A stretch of 64,000 nt of DNA from Streptomyces sp. 130 (GTDB lineage: Bacteria; Actinomycetota; Actinomycetes; Streptomycetales; Streptomycetaceae), in contig NZ_VJNO01000005.1 of NCBI RefSeq assembly GCF_007096885.1, positions 124,001 through 188,000 of the forward strand, written 5' to 3'. Below the pieces are notes generated by a model that made no database searches, had not been told where the DNA came from, and saw only the letters and a program-made list of their open reading frames with translations. This document shows, one piece after another, positions 1-8,243 of this stretch. How positions within the stretch are numbered: the stretch's first letter is position 1; every line of letters begins with the position of its first letter. The translations under genes were made by a program, and so were the position numbers.

Positions 1-1102
1 GGATGTGGGCGCGCCGGGCCTGGAAGGTACCGAAGTCGGATACCGAGGAGATCTCGCGGTACGTGTTCTGGCTCGGAATCCAGACCTCGATGTCGTACGT
101 GAGCCGCGCCGAGAAGCCGGTGTCGCCGGCGGCGAGCATGACCACGCGGTAGGCGAGGCCGAGCTCCTTCAGGCACGCCTCGGCGTGACCGACCATCCGC
201 TCCAGCTCCGCGCCGGCCTCCGCCGGGTCCACGATGCGCACCATCTCGACCTTGGAGAACTGGTGCTGGCGGATCAGGCCCCGGGTGTCCCGGCCGTACG
301 AACCCGCCTCGGACCGGAAGCACGGGGTTTGCGCGGTCAGGGCGAGGGGAAGCTCGGCGGGCGGGATGATCTCGTCCGCGTACAGGTTGGTCAGCGGGAC
401 CTCGGCCGTCGGGATGAGGAACAGCTCACGGTCGGCCACACCGGTCCGGAACAGGTCCTCCTCGAACTTCGGGAGCTGCCCGGTGCCGGTCATGGTCTTA
501 CGGGTGACCAGATACGGCACCGCGTGCTCGACGTAGCCGTGGCGGCGGGTGTGCAGATCGAGGAAGAGGGCCGCCAGGGCGCGTTCCAGGGCCGCGCCCG
601 CACCGCGCGCGACCGCGAAGCGGGGGCCGGAGAGCTTGGTCGCCCGGGCGAAGTCGAGGATGCCCGTCGCCTCGCCGAGGTCGACGTGGTCCTTCGGCTC
701 GAAGGAGAACACCGGGGGCGTGCCCACGCGCCTGACCTCGACCGCGTCCGCGTCGCTGTCGCCGTCCGGGGCCTCGTCGGCCGGGAGGTTCGGGATGCTG
801 AGGAGGAGGTCGCGCAGCTGCTCCTGGACCCGCTCCTGATCCGCGTCGATGTCCCGGATCTCGTCCTTCAGCTCGCGGGCCCGCTCCTTCAGCTTGGTGA
901 TGTCACCGCCCTGCCGCGCCGTCTGCTGGACCTCGCTCGCCACCCGCTTGGACTCCGCCCGGAGCTCGTCGGCCGAGCGGATGTTCTGGTTGCGCCGGGA
1001 CTGGAGCTCCTCCAGCGCGGGCAGATCCAGCGTGTAACCGCGACGAGCGAGCCGGCGTACCGCTTCGGCACCCATGTCGATCAGGGCGCGGGCATCATGC
1101 AT
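1..1102 (-). CDS. serS: second-type seryl-tRNA synthetase, 3' end beyond window
   Basis: Class II seryl-tRNA synthetase charging tRNA-Ser in the cytoplasm. About 367 codons are present; the C-terminus lies off the left edge. The N-terminus (LARRGYTLDLPALEEL, then a charged coiled-coil arm to about residue 105) leads to the catalytic core with GTGQLPKFEEDLF, the TxE loop PTAEVPLTNLYADE, motif 2 FRSEAGSYGRDTRGLIRQHQ, and IEVWIPSQNTYREISS. These match the E. coli-type enzyme and differ from the usual Streptomyces SerRS, which I recall beginning MIDLRLLREDP and following pheA. pheA is at the other end of this window, so this is probably a second copy. Start ATG at 1102. Nearby tRNA-Ser(CGA) and RNA-modifying genes give a translation context. 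A resistance role (as for the extra SerRS of albomycin producers) is inference. Confidence 0.93.
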   Translation of the reverse strand, partial: MHDARALIDMGAEAVRRLARRGYTLDLPALEELQSRRNQNIRSADELRAESKRVASEVQQTARQGGDITKLKERARELKDEIRDIDADQERVQEQLRDLLLSIPNLPADEAPDGDSDADAVEVRRVGTPPVFSFEPKDHVDLGEATGILDFARATKLSGPRFAVARGAGAALERALAALFLDLHTRRHGYVEHAVPYLVTRKTMTGTGQLPKFEEDLFRTGVADRELFLIPTAEVPLTNLYADEIIPPAELPLALTAQTPCFRSEAGSYGRDTRGLIRQHQFSKVEMVRIVDPAEAGAELERMVGHAEACLKELGLAYRVVMLAAGDTGFSARLTYDIEVWIPSQNTYREISSVSDFGTFQARRAHI

Positions 1103-1151
1103 GGGGAAGATCCTTCTGGTCCGGCGAACGGGACGGTGCGTTGTCGCACCG

Positions 1152-1157
1152 ACGGTA
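1152..1157 (-). promoter_or_regulatory. -10-like hexamer TACCGT for the serS copy
   Basis: TACCGT on the minus strand, about 50 nt upstream of the serS start. The predicted leader would begin near a small hairpin, GGTGCG-ACAA-CGCACC (1135-1150). I see no T-box features. No clear -35 hexamer. Confidence 0.3.
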
Positions 1158-1323
1158 GCAATCGGCGCACCGCCCGCGACCCTCGATATCGCCGGGACCG
1201 CCCGGCCGCCCGGCGCCCGCAGGGGCCCGAGCCGGACCCCGCCGAGCGGCAAACGGCTGCAAACCGGTCGGTCGGCGGTGGTTGTGCTGGCCGTCGCCCC
1301 CGGCGCTCGCCATGATGCCGCCC

Positions 1324-1944
1324 ATGACCAAGAGCGACGACGGCCGAGACATCACCCTCCGGATCGCCCAGGAGCCGGCGGCGGACGAGCTTCTCGCCCG
1401 CAGTCCGCTCGCCGCCCTGGTGGGCATGCTGCTCGACCAGCAGGTGCCCATGGAGTGGGCCTTCGCGGGCCCCTACGCCCTGGCGCGGCGCATGGGCAAG
1501 GACGATCTGGACGCCCATGAGATCGCCGCGTACGACCCGGAGGCGTTCACCGGACTGTTCACCGCCAAACCCGCGTTGCACCGCTATCCGGGCTCGATGG
1601 CCAAGCGGGTGCAGCAGCTGTGCCAGTTCCTGGTGGCGCAGTACGACGGTGAGGCCGCCGCCGTGTGGAGCGATGCCGCGACCGGGGCCGAGCTGCGCCG
1701 GCGGCTCAACGCCCTGCCCGGCTTCGGCACGCAGAAGGCGCAGATCTTCCTCGCGCTCCTCGGCAAGCAGTTCGGGGTCCGGCCGCCGGGCTGGCGCGAG
1801 GCGGCGGGACCGTACGGGGAGGAGGGCTCGCACCGGTCCGTCGCGGACATCACGGGCCCGGAGTCACTGGCCGAGGTGCGCGCCTACAAGCAGGAGGCCA
1901 AGCAGGCGGCGAAGGCCGCGAAAGCCGCGGCGAAGGGCAAGTGA
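1324..1944 (+). CDS. HhH-GPD family DNA glycosylase-like protein
   Basis: About 206 residues. It resembles the HhH-GPD (endonuclease III-like) base-excision repair fold, seen in LLDQQVPMEWAF near the N-terminus and the helix-hairpin-helix-like NALPGFGTQKAQIFLALLG at about residues 135-153. The C-terminus is a lysine/alanine-rich tail that may bind DNA non-specifically. The Fe-S cluster cysteines of classic Nth are absent. The chosen ATG has no Shine-Dalgarno; a CATGAT hexamer 7 nt upstream fits a leaderless start. Substrate unknown. The actinobacterial uncharacterised HhH-GPD family is the best match. Confidence 0.78.
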   Translation: MTKSDDGRDITLRIAQEPAADELLARSPLAALVGMLLDQQVPMEWAFAGPYALARRMGKDDLDAHEIAAYDPEAFTGLFTAKPALHRYPGSMAKRVQQLCQFLVAQYDGEAAAVWSDAATGAELRRRLNALPGFGTQKAQIFLALLGKQFGVRPPGWREAAGPYGEEGSHRSVADITGPESLAEVRAYKQEAKQAAKAAKAAAKGK

Positions 1945-2000
1945 GCCTCCTCGTAGGCGGCATGGTGGGAATCGTGGCTGCGCCCGGTGGCCCGTGACCG

Positions 2001-2006
2001 GTAGGC
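2001..2006 (+). promoter_or_regulatory. -10 TAGGCT, leaderless-type
   Basis: TAGGCT ends 7 nt before the GTG at 2014, with no ribosome-binding site between them; transcription would begin at or next to the start codon. Confidence 0.5.
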
Positions 2007-2013
2007 TTTCCGT

Positions 2014-2310
2014 GTGATCTTCAAGCGCATCGGAAATGGGCGGCCTTATCCCGACCACGGCCGGGAAAGCACCCGGCAGTGGGCGGACGTCGCGCCGCGC
2101 CCGGTCCGCCTCGACCAGCTCGTCACCACCAAGGGCCAGCTGGACCTCGAAACCCTGCTCGCCGAGGACTCCACGTTCTACGGCGACCTGTTCGCGCACG
2201 TCGTGAAGTGGCAGGGCGACCTCTATCTGGAGGACGGGCTGCACCGCGCGGTCCGTGCCGCGCTCCAGCAGCGCCAGGTGCTGCACGCCCGCGTGCTCGA
2301 ACTCGGCTGA
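2014..2310 (+). CDS. small conserved actinobacterial protein (VapB-antitoxin-like annotation in relatives)
   Basis: 98 residues, starting GTG and reading MIFKRIGNGRPYPDHG. The middle is acidic and amphipathic (LDLETLLAEDSTFYGDLF) and the end is helical (HRAVRAALQQRQVLHARVLEL). I recall relatives being labelled as type II VapB-family antitoxin, but no PIN-domain toxin gene lies beside it, so an antitoxin role is not supported by context. It stands alone between the HhH-GPD gene and the LytR_C gene. Function not assigned. Confidence 0.75.
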   Translation: MIFKRIGNGRPYPDHGRESTRQWADVAPRPVRLDQLVTTKGQLDLETLLAEDSTFYGDLFAHVVKWQGDLYLEDGLHRAVRAALQQRQVLHARVLELG

Positions 2311-2404
2311 CGCCCCGGGCCCGTACGGGGTTCGTTCGGGTGTTTTCCCACCCGGACGGGTGCGATCCATTGATCATTTAGTAGGCATCATCACCGGGTC
2401 GCAC

Positions 2405-2410
2405 TACGCT
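2405..2410 (+). promoter_or_regulatory. -10 TACGCT, leaderless-type
   Basis: TACGCT is separated by 6 nt (GCGCCC) from the ATG at 2417, with no Shine-Dalgarno. Confidence 0.5.
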
Positions 2411-2416
2411 GCGCCC

Positions 2417-3040
2417 ATGAGCATGCTCACTCCCCCCGGCATGGGCGGAAAGTACCGCATCACGGGTGACAAGTACCCCCGCATGCGACGCCCCCGCCGC
2501 CGTAGCAAAGTGGTCCTCGCCACCATCGCCTCCGTGGTCGCCCTCGGGCTGGCCGGATGGGGCACGCTGCAGCTCATCGATGTCTTCACCGGCGGCGACA
2601 AGACGGCCAGCGCCGCCGACCGGGCCGGGCACTGCCCCTCTCCGAAGCCGTCGAAACCCGCCAAGGTGCTGCCGCAGCCCGCGAAGATCACGGTCAACGT
2701 CTACAACGCGACCACGCGCGGCGGTCTCGCGAAGGCCGCGGCCGACGAGCTGAAGAAGCGCGGGTTCAAGATCGGCGAGGTGGGGAACGCCACCGCCGCG
2801 TACGACAAGAAGGTGCCGGGAACGGGCATCCTGCTCGGCGCCCCGGCCGCCGCCGACGGCACGTTCCCGGTGCTGGGCGCCCAGCTGCCCGGGGCCACCA
2901 CGAAGACCGACGCCCGCAAGAACGGGGAGGTCGATCTGATCATCGGAAAGAAGTTCACGGAGTTCAGCAAGCCGCAGACGGCCGCCGCCGCGCTGTCCGC
3001 GCTGACGAAGCCCGCTCCGGCGCCCTCCTCCTCCTGCTGA
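2417..3040 (+). CDS. membrane-anchored protein with LytR C-terminal domain
   Basis: 207 residues. A basic stretch (MRRPRRRSK, near residues 22-30) precedes one transmembrane helix (VVLATIASVVALGLAGWGTL). The extracytoplasmic part carries a LytR_C-like domain: KITVNVYNATTRGGLAKAA, then LKKRGFKIGEVGNA, and further on VDLIIGKKF. The catalytic LytR-CpsA-Psr phosphotransferase domain is absent, so this is the stand-alone LytR_C form, whose role in cell-wall polymer biology is unclear. It ends at a lone cysteine (SSSC). It converges with upp on the opposite strand. Start ATG chosen for the -10 hexamer directly upstream. Confidence 0.85.
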   Translation: MSMLTPPGMGGKYRITGDKYPRMRRPRRRSKVVLATIASVVALGLAGWGTLQLIDVFTGGDKTASAADRAGHCPSPKPSKPAKVLPQPAKITVNVYNATTRGGLAKAAADELKKRGFKIGEVGNATAAYDKKVPGTGILLGAPAAADGTFPVLGAQLPGATTKTDARKNGEVDLIIGKKFTEFSKPQTAAAALSALTKPAPAPSSSC

Positions 3041-3102
3041 CTGCCGAGGACGGCGCCGAGAGCGGGTGCGTTCGGTGAGACGCGCCCAGGTCCTGTCCGG
3101 CG

Positions 3103-3738
3103 CTAGTCGGCGGTGCCGTACATGCGGTCGCCCGCGTCGCCGAGGCCCGGGACGATGTAGCCGCTCTCGTTGAGCCGTTCGTCGACCGAGGCGGTGACCA
3201 CGGTGACCGGCGTCCCGGCGAGCTCGCGCTCCATCACCTCGACGCCCTCGGGGGCGGCCAGGAGCACGACCGCGGTGACGTCGTCGGCGCCGCGCCTGAT
3301 CAGCTCCTGGATGGCCGCGACGAGCGTGCCGCCGGTGGCCAGCATCGGGTCGAGCACATAGACCTGGCGGCCCGAGAGGTCGTCGGGCATCCGGCTCGCG
3401 TAGGTGGACGCCTTGAGCGTCTCCTCGTCGCGGATCATGCCCAGGAAGCCCACCTCGGCGGTCGGCAGCAGCCGGACCATGCCGTCGAGCATGCCGAGAC
3501 CGGCCCGCAGGATCGGGACGACCAGGGGACGGGGGTGCGACAGCTTCACGCCGGTGGTGGGTGTCACCGGGGTCTCGATGTCGACCTGTTCGGTGCGCAC
3601 ATCGCGGGTGGCCTCGTAGGCGAGCAGGGTCACCAGCTCGTCGGCGAGGCGCCGGAAGGTCGGGGAGTCGGTGCGCTTGTCGCGCAGGGTGGTGAGTTTG
3701 TGCGCGACCAGCGGGTGGTCGACGACGTGGATCCGCAT
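3103..3738 (-). CDS. upp: uracil phosphoribosyltransferase
   Basis: 211 residues, the usual size. Converts uracil and PRPP to UMP in pyrimidine salvage. Diagnostic segments are [15 protein letters not shown] (uracil/PRPP region), the PRPP-binding loop [16 protein letters not shown], and the C-terminal [12 protein letters not shown]. Start ATG at 3738 gives [22 protein letters not shown] hexamer 7 nt upstream with no ribosome-binding site suggests a leaderless transcript. Single-gene unit. Confidence 0.97.
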   Translation of the reverse strand: MRIHVVDHPLVAHKLTTLRDKRTDSPTFRRLADELVTLLAYEATRDVRTEQVDIETPVTPTTGVKLSHPRPLVVPILRAGLGMLDGMVRLLPTAEVGFLGMIRDEETLKASTYASRMPDDLSGRQVYVLDPMLATGGTLVAAIQELIRRGADDVTAVVLLAAPEGVEVMERELAGTPVTVVTASVDERLNESGYIVPGLGDAGDRMYGTAD

Positions 3739-3745
3739 GACACCC

Positions 3746-3751
3746 AGCGTA
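3746..3751 (-). promoter_or_regulatory. -10 TACGCT for upp
   Basis: Minus-strand TACGCT lies 7 nt upstream of the upp ATG; leaderless type. Confidence 0.45.
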
Positions 3752-3854
3752 ACCGCGCCTCCCGTACCCATGCGCTGGCATCATCCACACGTTCGGGGGG
3801 AAGGTGGTGGCATACGGACCCAGCGACGCAGCCAGCCTTGGGGGTGAGGAGCCG

Positions 3855-4100
3855 ATGGCCGAAGGGGCACAGAGCGACCGGGACCACGGGAACGCGCGGA
3901 ACCCCAGGGTCACACCGGACACCCCCGACGCACCGGACACCCCCGACGCGCCCGAGACCGAGGCACAGCGCCGGCGGCGGCGCGCCCAGTTCCTCCGCGA
4001 GCTCCACGAGGCCAAGGCGCTGCGCGACCGGGTGCAGCCGCGGCGGGTCAAAGCCGCCCGAATGCGCCAGGCCATGCGGATGCGTACGTTCCGCTGGTAG
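3855..4100 (+). CDS. small basic hypothetical protein
   Basis: 81 residues from the ATG, preceded by GGTGAGGAG. A longer start at GTG 3804, just after GGGGGGAAGG, is possible. The N-terminal half is an acidic proline/threonine/aspartate repeat (TPDTPDAPDTPDAPE). The C-terminal half is a strongly basic helix (QRRRRRAQFLRELHEAKALR) ending RQAMRMRTFRW. I recall similar basic tails in short streptomycete hypotheticals at this locus. The charge suggests nucleic-acid or ribosome contact, but no domain is recognised. Confidence 0.7.
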   Translation: MAEGAQSDRDHGNARNPRVTPDTPDAPDTPDAPETEAQRRRRRAQFLRELHEAKALRDRVQPRRVKAARMRQAMRMRTFRW

Positions 4101-4292
4101 CCCCTCCGGCCTGCGGAAAAGCCGCTGGTGACGGTGGTGGAGAGAACTGATGGCCGACTCAACCGCCGAACTGCTCTCGCGAAGCGCCGGTTTCTGTCAC
4201 GATGCCGAATGGGCGGGACGCAGGGCAGCCGGAGCACCGACTGCTCCCCGCCCGGACCGGCCCTTGGCCCCGAGACCAGTGGGAGAGTCACG

Positions 4293-4838
4293 GTGTACTT
4301 CGCCGCACTGCTCGCGCGCACCGAAGACGGGTGGGAAGCGAGCGACACGGAGCTCGACGATGTGGAGACCCTGTCCGACCTGACGGATCTGGCCCGTGAC
4401 GCCTCGGTTGACGAGGACACGGTGCTCGTATTCATCGAACAGGAGGACGCCTGGTTCGGCGTCGTCCGTGTGGACGGTGAGGAGGACCCCCGGATCTACG
4501 TCTCGGACGCCTCCGCCGCCGCCCGCTCCTCGTACGGGGAGATCCTGCTCACCGACGAACTGCTCGGCCGCGAACCGGGGGCCGAGGACACGATCGCCGC
4601 CCTGGAGGAGCTCGTCGGCCTCGACGGCACGGAGGACGGCGAGCCCGAGACCACCGCCAACGACGACGATGACGACGACGGGCCCTCCGCGGGCGTCGTC
4701 CCGGCCGGCCCGATCGGCGACTCCGGGGTCCTGTCCGACCTCGGGCTCCCCGAGGCCGAGCTGCTGATGCTGCGGACGGACGCCCTGGCGGAGATCGCGG
4801 ACGCGCTGGGAGCGGCCGAGGTGCTGGAGACCGTCCGC

Positions 4839-4841
<3 letters not shown>
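4293..4841 (+). CDS. tRNA adenosine deaminase-associated protein
   Basis: 182 residues from GTG 4293, with GGGAGA upstream. The protein reads MYFAALLARTEDGWEASD, is acidic throughout, and carries an Asp-rich linker (NDDDDDDG) near residue 130. It ends 9 nt before tadA. This architecture and position match the actinobacterial family named for its constant association with tRNA adenosine deaminase. Whether it is a cofactor or partner of TadA is not established by sequence. Region 4101-4292 upstream holds no gene I can support. Confidence 0.85.
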
Positions 4842-5348
<507 letters not shown>

Positions 5349-5425
5349 CCTGCCCGGGCCGGTGCCCGCGGCGTCCTCCCGTAACGGATTTCGGCGTACG
5401 GCCAACATGGTCTAAGCTCTCTCTC

Positions 5426-5510
5426 GGTAGCGTGTCCGAGCGGCCGAAGGAGCTCGCCTCGAAAGCGAGTGTGGGGAAACTCACCGAGGGTTCAAATCCC
5501 TCCGCTACCG
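5426..5510 (+). tRNA. tRNA-Ser (CGA)
   Basis: 85 nt including the discriminator G. Acceptor GGTAGCG pairs with CGCTACC (5503-5509). The anticodon arm CTCGC-CTCGAAA-GCGAG gives anticodon CGA at 5460-5462 (reads UCG). A long variable arm typical of class II tRNAs and the T-loop TTCAAAT are present. CCA is not encoded. Confidence 0.95.
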
Positions 5511-5518
5511 CCATCGAG

Positions 5519-5556
5519 AACCGCCCTCGAACCGTGTGAACGGATCGGGGGCGGTT
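5519..5556 (+). terminator. terminator after tRNA-Ser(CGA)
   Basis: AACCGCCC (5519-5526) pairs with GGGCGGTT (5549-5556), and an inner CCGT/ACGG pair lies in the loop. A short T run follows. Confidence 0.6.
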
Positions 5557-5688
5557 TCGCGTGTGCCCGCGCCCCGGGCCGGTTGGTCACCGGACCCCGC
5601 GCTGGGGGATCATGCCGGGGGCGGCGGGACGCCCGCCGGGGCCGGCCACCGCCGGCCGGGCAGCCGAGGGAAGAAAGCACTGGCCGTT

Positions 5689-6351
5689 ATGCAGATCGTG
5701 CGGGGCAAGAAGCTGGAAAAGGCCGCCGAGGGTGAATTCGAGCGGCTGGTCCAGGAGAGTTCCCGGGTCGTCGTCGATGTCGGTACGGGGGACGCCCGGG
5801 CGTCCTATCGCATCGCCAAGGAGAATCCCGGCTGGCTGGTCGTGGGCGTGGACCCGGCCTGGCAGCGGATGACGCAGACCGGCATTCGCAGCCGCCGCAA
5901 GCCCGCCAAGGGCGGCGTACCCAATCTGCTGCTCGTGAACGCGTCGATCGAGAACGCCCCCGAGGAGCTGGTGGGGGCCGCCGATGAATTGCTGGTCCTG
6001 ATGCCGTGGGGGAAATTGCTGCACGGTCTCGTGCGCGGTGACGAGGACATCTGGGGCGGGCTCCGGAACGTCGCCAAGCCGAATGCGCCGCTCACCGCGA
6101 CGGTCGGCACCAGCATCTGGCGGGAACCGGTGCCGCGCGACATCCAGGGGCTTCCGGAGCTGACCGGTCCGTACGTCGAGGAGGTCCTTGCCGAGAAGGC
6201 CCTCGCGAGCGGGTGGAAGGTCACCGGCTTCGAGCTCACGAAGGCCGAGGAGGCCGCCGCCGTCTCCTCGTCGTGGGCGCGCCGGCTGGACTCGGACAGC
6301 ACCGAGGTCATCGCCACCCTGACGGCGGTCACGGCCGGGCCGGAGGCGTGA
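5689..6351 (+). CDS. 16S rRNA (adenine-1408-N1)-methyltransferase family protein (KamB/NpmA-like)
   Basis: 220 residues, the usual KamB length. The SAM site is VVVDVGTGDARASY (residues 27-40). The conserved stretch RKPAKGGVPNLL and the two tryptophans that clamp A1408 in KamB (W105, W193) and NpmA align with W107 (LVLMPWGKLLHG) and W196 (SSSWARRLDSD). KamB-type enzymes methylate N1 of A1408 in the 30S subunit and confer kanamycin/apramycin resistance. Here the role could be resistance or a housekeeping variant. Start ATG at 5689 aligns with the KamB N-terminus; GAGGGAAG lies about 15 nt upstream. It follows the tRNA-Ser terminator and converges with a SpoU methyltransferase gene. Confidence 0.85.
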   Translation: MQIVRGKKLEKAAEGEFERLVQESSRVVVDVGTGDARASYRIAKENPGWLVVGVDPAWQRMTQTGIRSRRKPAKGGVPNLLLVNASIENAPEELVGAADELLVLMPWGKLLHGLVRGDEDIWGGLRNVAKPNAPLTATVGTSIWREPVPRDIQGLPELTGPYVEEVLAEKALASGWKVTGFELTKAEEAAAVSSSWARRLDSDSTEVIATLTAVTAGPEA

Positions 6352-6361
6352 GCCCGGCGGG

Positions 6362-6856
6362 TCAGCCCGTCGGGAACTGCTTGCAGTACTCGTACATGGC
6401 CATGGCGCCGGCCGTGGCGACGTTGTAGCTGTGCGGGGAGCCCCAGACCGGGATCTCCACGCACTCGTCCACACACGCGAGCTCGTCCTCCTTGAGGCCG
6501 GTCCGCTCGTTCCCGAGGACGATGACCGACTTACGGGGAAAACTGATCTCGTGCAGGCTCTTCGAATTGGTGGCCTGTTCGAGCGCGATGACGGTGTACC
6601 CGTCCTCGCGCATCTTCTTCAGCACCGGCGGAAGGCTCCGGCGCATTTCGATCTCGACGTGCTCGGCACCGTCGCGCGCGATCTTCGGATCGAGTTTCAC
6701 ATTGCCGCAGGCGATGATCCGCTCGACTCCGCAGCACCCTGCCGTCCGCACCACGCTGGAAAGATTCACGCGGCTGCGAAACGCCGAGCACGCGATGACG
6801 AGCTCGCGCTTGCGGAGCAAAGGGGTGCCCGGCTTGTGACGGAGGTGTTCGAACAT
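6362..6856 (-). CDS. TrmH/SpoU-family RNA 2'-O-methyltransferase
   Basis: 164 residues. SPOUT-fold RNA ribose methyltransferase with the three SpoU motifs: NLSSVVRTAGCCGVERI (motif 1, with the conserved Asn/Arg pair), SVIVLGNERTGLKEDEL (motif 2) and IPVWGSPHSYNVATAGAMAM (motif 3, SAM knot). The target (tRNA Gm18, rRNA or other) cannot be set from sequence. It is short, without an extra N-terminal substrate domain. A TAGACT hexamer 7 nt before the ATG implies a leaderless mRNA. Its 3' end faces the KamB-like gene with 10 bp between stops. Confidence 0.9.
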   Translation of the reverse strand: MFEHLRHKPGTPLLRKRELVIACSAFRSRVNLSSVVRTAGCCGVERIIACGNVKLDPKIARDGAEHVEIEMRRSLPPVLKKMREDGYTVIALEQATNSKSLHEISFPRKSVIVLGNERTGLKEDELACVDECVEIPVWGSPHSYNVATAGAMAMYEYCKQFPTG

Positions 6857-6863
6857 GCCGGGA

Positions 6864-6869
6864 AGTCTA
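6864..6869 (-). promoter_or_regulatory. -10 TAGACT for the SpoU gene
   Basis: Minus-strand TAGACT, 7 nt from the ATG at 6856; no Shine-Dalgarno between them. Confidence 0.45.
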
Positions 6870-6955
6870 CTGGCCCCCGGCCGACCCGCTCCGCGCCCGC
6901 CGGCGCGGACTACCATGACCGGTCCGGACAACGCACCTAGGCCCTGGAGAAGGCA

Positions 6956-8131
6956 ATGAAGATCCACGCCAGGGGCCACGGACACGTCCGCGCGACCCAC
7001 ACCAAGACCTTGGAGTTCACCGGCGAGCGGGAGATCACGCCCCGGGCGACCTGCGTCGTGGGGGTGGCCGCCGCCTTCGACCCGGAGGGTCTGGCCCTCC
7101 TGCGCGGCCCGGTCGCCGTCCGCCTGGCGGCCGGGCCCCATGTCGCGACCGGCACCGCCGTCGTCAACCCGCACCACGAGGTGACCGACCGCCTGGTGCT
7201 CCGGCGCAGCGACCACGCCTCACCGGACACCTTCGCCTTCCGCAGCACCCTGGTGGCGAGCGACCTCGGCCCGGACTTCGTGGCGGCGCTGGAGGACCCG
7301 GCGACCGAGGTGACCCTGACGCTGACCGAGACCGGGCCGCGCCGGCCGCTGGTCCTCGTCCACCGCCGCGGCCTGCCGGACCCCAAGGGGCGCCCGGGGC
7401 TCCTGTGGCGGACGGCGGACGCCTCGGTGGACCTGGACGCGTCGCGCGTCCCGGACGAGGCCCGCGCGGCCCTCGCGGACGGCGGGGTGATCGCCGCCTC
7501 CGTCTCCGGCCCGCTGGAGGGCGTCTCGCAGGCGGCCGGGGCGTGGCTGGCCGGGGCGGCGGCTCAGGGTGCCCGCTTCGAGGTGCCGGGCGACGCGACC
7601 GGGACCGTACCGGCGCTGCTCGCGGCGGGGCTGCCGGTCGCGCCGGCGGTCCACCTGGGCCGGACCGACCGCCGGGCGCTCGCGGCCCCGCCGCACGCGG
7701 AGCTGGTGCGGACCGCACCGGCCCCCGTGGTGTTCCGGGCGCCCGCCGCCGCTCTCGGCGCGCTCGCGGAGGTGCTGGCCGGGTCCGCGGAGGTCCGCCG
7801 GATCGCCGTGCCGGACGGGCAGCCCGATCTCGGGCACGGGGCGACGTGGCTGCCGCTCTCCGAGGCGGTGGCGGGCGTCGCGGCGCCCGGGGCCCCCGGG
7901 GCCGAGGAGGAGGGCGTGTTCGTCCTGGCGCCCCCGGAGCACGCCGCCTGGAACGTGGACCTGCGGCCCCTGGTCCCGCTGCTGGTGGAGCAGGGGGTCA
8001 CCGCGCGCACCCTGAGCACGGTGCTCCGCCCGTTCGGGATCAGCCGGCGGGACCTGTACGACGCGCTGGGGGACGCGCCGGCTTCCCCGAGCGAGGGCGC
8101 ACGAAACAAGGAGCGCGGCAGGAAGCAGTAG
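6956..8131 (+). CDS. DUF371 domain protein with RsmI-like C-terminal region
   Basis: 391 residues; ATG preceded by GGAGAAGG. Residues 1-130 match DUF371 (MKIHARGHGHVRATHTKTL, then EITPRATCVVGVAAAF). The remainder looks like a degenerate tetrapyrrole-methylase/RsmI region: DGGVIAASVSGPLEGVS, a GARFEV segment, PVVFRAPAAALGALAEVLAG, and the terminal LLVEQGVTARTLSTVLRPFG with ISRRDLYDALG, which mirrors the RsmI C-terminal helices. SAM-binding residues cannot be confirmed, so catalysis is uncertain. The last codons (RNKERGRKQ) begin a 35-bp tandem repeat that runs past the stop codon. Confidence 0.72.
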   Translation: MKIHARGHGHVRATHTKTLEFTGEREITPRATCVVGVAAAFDPEGLALLRGPVAVRLAAGPHVATGTAVVNPHHEVTDRLVLRRSDHASPDTFAFRSTLVASDLGPDFVAALEDPATEVTLTLTETGPRRPLVLVHRRGLPDPKGRPGLLWRTADASVDLDASRVPDEARAALADGGVIAASVSGPLEGVSQAAGAWLAGAAAQGARFEVPGDATGTVPALLAAGLPVAPAVHLGRTDRRALAAPPHAELVRTAPAPVVFRAPAAALGALAEVLAGSAEVRRIAVPDGQPDLGHGATWLPLSEAVAGVAAPGAPGAEEEGVFVLAPPEHAAWNVDLRPLVPLLVEQGVTARTLSTVLRPFGISRRDLYDALGDAPASPSEGARNKERGRKQ

Positions 8132-8243
8132 CGGCGCGAAACAAGGAGCGCGGCAGGAAGCAGTAGCGGCGCGGGAACAAGGAGCGCGGCAAGAAGCAGT
8201 AGCGGCGCGGAACAAGGAGCGCGGCGAGAAACAGCAGCGCCGC
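8103..8243 (+). repeat. four tandem copies of a 35/36-bp unit across a stop codon
   Basis: Copies begin at 8103, 8138, 8174 and 8209, each built on GAACAAGGAGCGCGGC followed by AAGCAGTAGCGGCGC or a close variant. The first copy encodes the last nine residues and stop of the upstream gene; the others are untranslated. The purine-rich AAGGAGC core resembles a ribosome-binding site but no starts follow. Confidence 0.9.

Noticed and set aside
1103..1323. T-box or other riboswitch controlling the serS copy
   Set aside because: Only a short hairpin is visible; no T-box bulge motif or specifier loop, and T-box control of serS is not expected in Streptomyces.
4150..4383. Possible 77-codon gene before the tRNA deaminase-associated gene
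   Set aside because: No ribosome-binding site; overlaps the well-supported start at 4293 in another frame and loses sense there.
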